From: Streptomyces sp. 549 | GTDB lineage: Bacteria > Actinomycetota > Actinomycetes > Streptomycetales > Streptomycetaceae | Direction of reading: 5' to 3' | NCBI RefSeq assembly: GCF_030124175.1 | Contig: NZ_JASKMT010000002.1 | Span: 1-64,000, forward strand | Length of the DNA: 64,000 nucleotides | In this document: one piece after another, positions 60,187-64,000 of the stretch | Layout of the letters: every line of letters begins with the position of its first letter | Numbering within the stretch: position 1 is the stretch's first letter | Program-made: the position numbers and the translations under genes | The notes under the pieces: model-generated | Seen by the model: only the letters and a program-made list of their open reading frames with translations | The model's database searches: none | What the model was told of the DNA's origin: nothing

Positions 60187-61400
60187 ACGTCTTTCAGCTT
60201 GCCGTGTCCAACGTCATCTCCCTGCGTCGCAGACTGATCGGGCTGGTGTTGTTGGTGTCGCTGGCGGCAGCCTTCTGCCTGGCCGCCATCGGCGTTGCCG
60301 ACCAGGCTCAGAACGCCGCGGACACCGGTGTCAAGGAGAGCACCGCGAACCGGAGCATCACCGTAGAGCGGCCGGTCGACCGCACTGACGTCTCGCCGCT
60401 GACAGAGCAGGCAGAACAACGTCTGGCGGCTCTTCCCGGCGTGGTGGACGTGCAGCATCAGGCGCAGGTGTCGTTCGCCTTCAAGGACGAGGCGATCGAC
60501 GGTGTACTGCTCTACGCCACGACCCACCGCAAGGCGTTGACCCCTCCCGTCACCGCGTCCGTACGGAAATCGCTGTTTCCGCTCCGAGCCGGCGAGATGG
60601 TGCTGCCCGCGCGAGCACAGGGAGACGATCTCCGAACCGTGTTGGGGAAGCGCATCACGGTCGACACCACGAGGTTCGTGAGTGACGGCGAGGGCACCGG
60701 GGCCACCAGCTCGGTTCGTGTGGTGGGTCTCTACGATCCGAGTTGGCAGCTCGACGGACCGGACGCGGCCTACACCGACGACGCCACCGTGGTGAACTGG
60801 GCGGCGGCGAAAGCAGGAGTGCCGGAGGACAGCTTCCTGAGCACTGTCGGCTACAACCAGCTCACCATCCTCACGGCCTCCTCCGGAGACGTCCCCGCTG
60901 TGCTCGACTCCGTGCAGGCAATGGGGTTTCCAGCCAGCACCCTGCAGCAGCAGCTGCACGCACTTCCGACCGTGCTCGAGCTGATCCGCCTGGTCGGCAA
61001 GGTGTTGCTCGGAGTCCTCGGGCTGCTGGCCTTCGCCGGAGCCATCACCGTCACCGGGGCCTTGTCCCGCCAACGAGCCCGGGAGATCGGCATCCTCAAG
61101 GCGCTCGGATTCCGTACGCGCACGGTCTGCGTTCTCCTGGTATTCGAGATGGTGCTTGTCGGGGCTGCCGCGGCGTTGCTCGGCCTGGTCGGGGGAGCCG
61201 TTCTCAGCACCGTCACCGCCGCGACGTTGCGTGGGATCCCTGATCTTGCGCCCTATCTGGGAGGCGGTCTGCTGCTGCCCTCGCCGGCCACTTCGAGCCT
61301 GCTGCTGGCAGCGACTGTCCTGGTGGTCGCAGCAGGCTCCCTGCTTCCTGCCCGTCGTGCCGCACGGCTGGCTCCCACCGACGCGATGAAGGACTGGTGA
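60183..61400 (+). CDS. FtsX-like ABC permease (MacB/LolC type)
   Basis: 405 residues. One N-terminal TM (LIGLVLLVSLAAAFCLAAIGVA), a ~220-residue extracytoplasmic domain, then three TMs (VLLGVLGLLAFAGAITVTGA; VLLVFEMVLVGAAAALLGLVGGAVL; LLLAATVLVVAAGSLL) with the FtsX RQRAREIGILKALGFRTRTV cytoplasmic loop. A mechanotransmission-type exporter working on periplasmic-side or membrane substrates, here probably the lipoproteins or secreted protein. Confidence 0.92.
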   Translation: MNVFQLAVSNVISLRRRLIGLVLLVSLAAAFCLAAIGVADQAQNAADTGVKESTANRSITVERPVDRTDVSPLTEQAEQRLAALPGVVDVQHQAQVSFAFKDEAIDGVLLYATTHRKALTPPVTASVRKSLFPLRAGEMVLPARAQGDDLRTVLGKRITVDTTRFVSDGEGTGATSSVRVVGLYDPSWQLDGPDAAYTDDATVVNWAAAKAGVPEDSFLSTVGYNQLTILTASSGDVPAVLDSVQAMGFPASTLQQQLHALPTVLELIRLVGKVLLGVLGLLAFAGAITVTGALSRQRAREIGILKALGFRTRTVCVLLVFEMVLVGAAAALLGLVGGAVLSTVTAATLRGIPDLAPYLGGGLLLPSPATSSLLLAATVLVVAAGSLLPARRAARLAPTDAMKDW

Positions 61401-61403
61401 GCC

Positions 61404-62423
61404 GTGCTCTCCTCCACTCGACGAACCTCCACCCGGCGCACTGCGTTGACCACTGCGCTGCTTGCCTGCACCGTCTGGAGCCTTGTGAGCTGCTCCGGTC
61501 CGGGCGGTGTGGACCTGGGGACGGATTGGGACGGAGCGCAGGCATTCGCTCTGGCGGAGGTCGGCGGTGAGCTGGCAGTGATCGGAGTCAACCCGAAGAG
61601 GGGCACTGCCGAGAGCCTGGCGGTGGTGCCCTCGCAGGCGGACGACGAGGACGCGGTGGTACCGCAGCTGGTGCACACGGCGGACGGGCGCTGGATCGTG
61701 TCGGTACCGCGCACGGGAGGCAAGCCGGACCGCCGATACGAGATCGACAAGGGTGAGCACACCCTCACTGCTCTGGGAGACGGCGCCGCCCTGCACGGCC
61801 TGTACGCGACGAGGAGCCGCCTGGTGGCGGTGCCGTCCGCATCAGGACCGCTGCTGGTCAGCGATCCCGAGGACGGATCGACCACGCGCACCGTGGTGTT
61901 GCCCGACCGTCTCCCCCTTGCCGCGGCTGACCGCCACTCGGACACGCTGTGCGTGGGGACCGACGCCGGCACGTACTCCGTGGTGGACGTGGTGAGCGGA
62001 CAGGTTCGCCCCGTTCCGGCGCGAGTCGGCGACCTTGAGGTCTCGGACCTGGCGTGCACGCGGGGGCGTCCGGTCCTCGTAGGGGGCAAGGGCGCGGACA
62101 CCTCCGTGCCGCGCATCGCGATGACCTCTGATGACGCCGCCACGGTCGTCCGGATCGAGGGTGGGCGGCCGGAGGCTGTCGCGGTGTCGGGCGACACGGT
62201 GGCGGTGGCGCTCCGGAGCCGAGCGGGCATCGAGTTGGTCGAGCTGGACCTCGGTGACGGGAGCGAGACGCGCCGGGTGGGCACCGAACTGTCGGGCGTG
62301 GACAGCCTCCGGCGTACGGCGACCGGGTGGCTGCTGTTCTCCCGGGACAGTGTCGCGGTGGTGCGCGACCAGGGGACGACCGTCGAAACCATCGACCTGC
62401 CGGGGCCGCTGCTCAGGGGGTGA
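61404..62423 (+). CDS. Lipoprotein with beta-propeller-like repeats
   Basis: 339 residues. Signal TTALLACTVWSLVSC, lipidated Cys30. The mature part is beta-rich with repeating strands (ELAVIGVNPKRG; GRWIVSVPRTG; SRLVAVPSASGPLLVSDPEDGS; DTLCVGTDAGTYSVVDVVSGQ; DTVAVALRSRAGIELVELDLGDG), as in a propeller. Three nt after the FtsX stop, so the fifth gene of the unit. Confidence 0.8.
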   Translation: MLSSTRRTSTRRTALTTALLACTVWSLVSCSGPGGVDLGTDWDGAQAFALAEVGGELAVIGVNPKRGTAESLAVVPSQADDEDAVVPQLVHTADGRWIVSVPRTGGKPDRRYEIDKGEHTLTALGDGAALHGLYATRSRLVAVPSASGPLLVSDPEDGSTTRTVVLPDRLPLAAADRHSDTLCVGTDAGTYSVVDVVSGQVRPVPARVGDLEVSDLACTRGRPVLVGGKGADTSVPRIAMTSDDAATVVRIEGGRPEAVAVSGDTVAVALRSRAGIELVELDLGDGSETRRVGTELSGVDSLRRTATGWLLFSRDSVAVVRDQGTTVETIDLPGPLLRG

Positions 62424-62512
62424 AGGCAGGCACGGACAGGTGGTGGAGAGCACGTGAGTGTCAACGGGGAAATCCGCTCGACACCCCGGGCCGCTCGTAG
62501 CAGCCTTCCGTC

Positions 62513-62762
62513 ATGGAAGAGACGTGCTGGCCGCTGCGCGGCCTCCGCCTGGCCACTGCCCCGGCTCGAACTGCGGTTGCCTGACTTCGCGTTGCTGGAG
62601 GAGTTGGCGCGGTTGGCGTCGGCCGGTGTGCACGGTCCGGCGGAGATGCCCTTCTCCGTGCCCTGGACGAAGGGGTCCCCGGAGGAAGCGGCCCGGTCCG
62701 TCTTCCAGTACGTGCTGCGCACGTTCGGGGGGCGGCAGCCGGCGCAAGGGGTCAGCGGCTGA
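62513..62762 (+). pseudogene. GNAT acetyltransferase remnant, frameshifted and truncated
   Basis: ATG at 62514 opens with MEETCWPLRGLRLA, then one extra base shifts to PRLELRLPDFALLEELARLASAGVHGPAEMPFSVPWTKGSPEEAARSVFQYVL, the start of a RimJ/L-like GNAT. It ends after ~95 codons, abutting the opposing gene, without the acetyl-CoA loop. Confidence 0.75.
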
Positions 62763-63753
62763 GTCCGGTGACGCGGTAACGGGCGAGGCAGTCCGCTCCC
62801 AGGTGGGTCGTGGCCTCGGTGAGTACACCCGTCGCCGGATCGACCGTGAAGCGGCACCTGGCCTCCTCGTCCGGCGCCCAGGCGCTCATCGGGAAGGTCC
62901 GCATGGGACGCACGGAGGCCTGGACGCTGCGGCCGCCGCTTCCGGGCACCACGTGCACCCGTCGCAGGTGGCCCACGATGCGGGCCGGTGTGAGCAGCTC
63001 CGTGAGCCGACGCACGGCACCCGGGGCGTGCGGGTCCGGATCGTCCCCCAGTACAAGCTGTCGCTCGACGCTGTCGGTGCCGGTCACGGTGACCGCCCAA
63101 GTGCGGTCACTGGTAGGCGCCGAGGTGGAGGCCTCAAGGTCCGACACGTCCGCGTCGAGGGTGACGTGCGCGGTGAGCACCGCTGGTTCCAGCAGGGTGG
63201 CCGCCATCCGCCCCAGAGCCCAGCCGGCACCGTACGTGCGAGCCGGTGGGGTCGACGACGTTGGGGCGACCGGATCGGGAGTGGCGAGTGAGGTGACGGT
63301 GTAGTGGGAGGGCTCACCGTCCCGCCAAGGCGTGTCGGCTTCCAGCAGGAAGCCGGTGGCCGTGTCGAGCGCGAGACGCACCGCCTCCGCTTCGGGGGAG
63401 GTCCAGGGGCCTTCGGCGCCCTGTGCCCACACCGGGTGCGGGACCAACTCCAGTTCCACGCAGCGCCGTCCGATGCGGGTGCTGTGGCGCGCGGACAGGG
63501 AGCCGATGTGGCAGAGCAGAGCGGCGGGATCGAACAGGGCGGCAACGCCCGGATCGCCGCCCTCCCGCTCCCGCATCGCGGCCGAGGTTCCGGCCACCGT
63601 GACGATGCTGGTGCCGCCACGCTCGACACAGGTGACGTCCGCCTCGAAGGCGGTGTCCTCCGCCAGCGCGGCCGCCATCCGGGCCACTGCCCAGACCGCC
63701 AGCTCGCGCCCGTCCCGTTCCGGCGGAGCGGTCAACCCACAGGAACCTGCCAA
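62752..63753 (-). CDS. Two-repeat protein of unknown function
   Basis: 333 residues from TTG 63753 (GGGGAG upstream). Two related halves: WAVARMAAALAEDTAFEADVTC...WTSPEAEAVRLALDTATGFLLEADT and WALGRMAATLLEPAVLTAHVTLD...FPMSAWAPDEEARCRFTVDPATGVLTEATTHLG, each ending in VDPATG-V-L-type strands and YRVTGL. The pattern recalls LolA/RseB-like half barrels, but there is no signal peptide. A deleted copy lies at 55.7-56.0 kb. Confidence 0.7.
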   Translation of the reverse strand: MAGSCGLTAPPERDGRELAVWAVARMAAALAEDTAFEADVTCVERGGTSIVTVAGTSAAMREREGGDPGVAALFDPAALLCHIGSLSARHSTRIGRRCVELELVPHPVWAQGAEGPWTSPEAEAVRLALDTATGFLLEADTPWRDGEPSHYTVTSLATPDPVAPTSSTPPARTYGAGWALGRMAATLLEPAVLTAHVTLDADVSDLEASTSAPTSDRTWAVTVTGTDSVERQLVLGDDPDPHAPGAVRRLTELLTPARIVGHLRRVHVVPGSGGRSVQASVRPMRTFPMSAWAPDEEARCRFTVDPATGVLTEATTHLGADCLARYRVTGLSR

Positions 63754-63807
63754 GAGACTCCCCTTCTCTCTTCATTGAGCTCTTCCGACCTTCCCTGGAT
63801 CGGGTGA

Positions 63808-64000
63808 TGGTCGTGGTCCGGGGGCCGTGACGTACGAAGGCCTTGTCCGTTGCGATGGTGCCAACAATCTCCCGGCGCAAGGAGCTTCGCGGTCACCCAT
63901 CGCGCCGCTCTCGACCTGCCTGATGCTCTCGTTTCGTGGGTGGAGGATCTGATCGGTACCCGAAGGTGTGAGATCGGCAGTCCCTGGCGGAAGCTGACCT
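63808..64000 (+). mobile_element. Probable transposase 5' end (runs off the window)
   Basis: An open frame to the window edge reads FAVTHRAALDLPDALVSWVEDLIGTRRCEIGSPWRKLT; the ALD-LP-LV-WV-LI and RRxEIGSPWRKL pattern resembles the N-terminus of DDE transposases of IS5-like Streptomyces elements, from memory. The first codon is uncertain (TTG 63850 possible) and no terminal inverted repeat was found. Confidence 0.4.

Larger units (their letters stand above)
62513..63768. repeat. Right copy of the direct duplication (~1.26 kb)
   Basis: Fuller copy containing the GNAT remnant and the 333-residue gene. Together with 55608-55967 it brackets the regulator/secreted protein/ABC module. Confidence 0.85.

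Noticed and set aside
57260-62423. Module as a lactococcin-972-type bacteriocin locus
   Set aside because: The small secreted protein lacks the short Trp/Tyr/Gly-rich mature sequence of that family, and the permease is of the ordinary FtsX size with one N-terminal and three C-terminal helices.

Overview
High GC, extreme G/C third-position codon bias, GTG/TTG starts, 4-bp stop/start overlaps and the gene families present (ergothioneine operon, DosR/OsdR dormancy genes, SigB/SigF-type sigma factor, Scr1-type XRE/DUF397 pairs) point to a Streptomyces or close relative. The window reads as chromosomal DNA with two accessory stretches.

Region by region: (1) 1-4.1 kb: the 3' part of a molybdate-type ABC ATPase, a STAS anti-sigma antagonist, a SigB/SigF-group sigma factor with its own GGGTAC promoter, and a two-domain VOC protein. 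(2) 4.4-9.0 kb: egtABCD, a tightly overlapping ergothioneine operon without egtE. (3) 9.2-28.1 kb: a dormancy/hypoxia cluster like the M. tuberculosis DosR regulon and Streptomyces OsdRK: SRPBCC protein, pyruvate phosphate dikinase, Rv1733c-like and DoxX-like membrane proteins, beta-PGM-like HAD plus GH65 phosphorylase, two-GAF kinase (OsdK/DevS-like), two universal stress proteins, GNAT/acyl-CoA synthetase fusion, two CBS-BON proteins, a cNMP-domain protein and the DevR/OsdR regulator. Palindromes GGGCC-N4-GGCCC, with the spacing of the DosR box, lie in front of several of these units. (4) 28.2-35.5 kb: secreted GH16-CBM13 glucanase, ArsR regulator behind a PHO box, pstSCAB, and an atypical response regulator. 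(5) 35.5-46.1 kb, accessory: degenerate MreB-like protein, a minus-strand operon of small unknown proteins, radical SAM enzyme and PCMT-like methyltransferase followed by a MazG-like protein, divergent from an Scr1-type XRE regulator with two tandem DUF397 genes; a second histidyl-tRNA synthetase; a DUF2975/XRE pair; and a decayed XRE/DUF5753 gene. (6) 46.3-55.5 kb: ABC exporter, DUF3048 lipoprotein, APC permease, PPOX protein, ArsR/MFS pair, membrane alpha/beta hydrolase. (7) 55.6-64 kb: a module of two LuxR-type regulators, a small secreted protein, two lipoproteins and a LolD/FtsX-type ABC transporter, bracketed by a direct duplication (a collapsed copy at 55.6-56.0 kb and a fuller copy at 62.5-63.8 kb), with a probable transposase start at the right edge.

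How the genes may work together: the dormancy cluster combines energy-saving phosphorolysis (GH65 + beta-PGM-like HAD), PEP/pyruvate interconversion, CoA-dependent protein acetylation and stress proteins under one two-component system. The pst operon and the nearby ArsR gene both carry PhoP-type direct repeats. The most likely undescribed systems are the radical SAM/PCMT operon beside the XRE-DUF397 regulator (5) and the duplication-flanked secreted-protein/ABC module (7). All family assignments were made by reading motifs; no database search was run.
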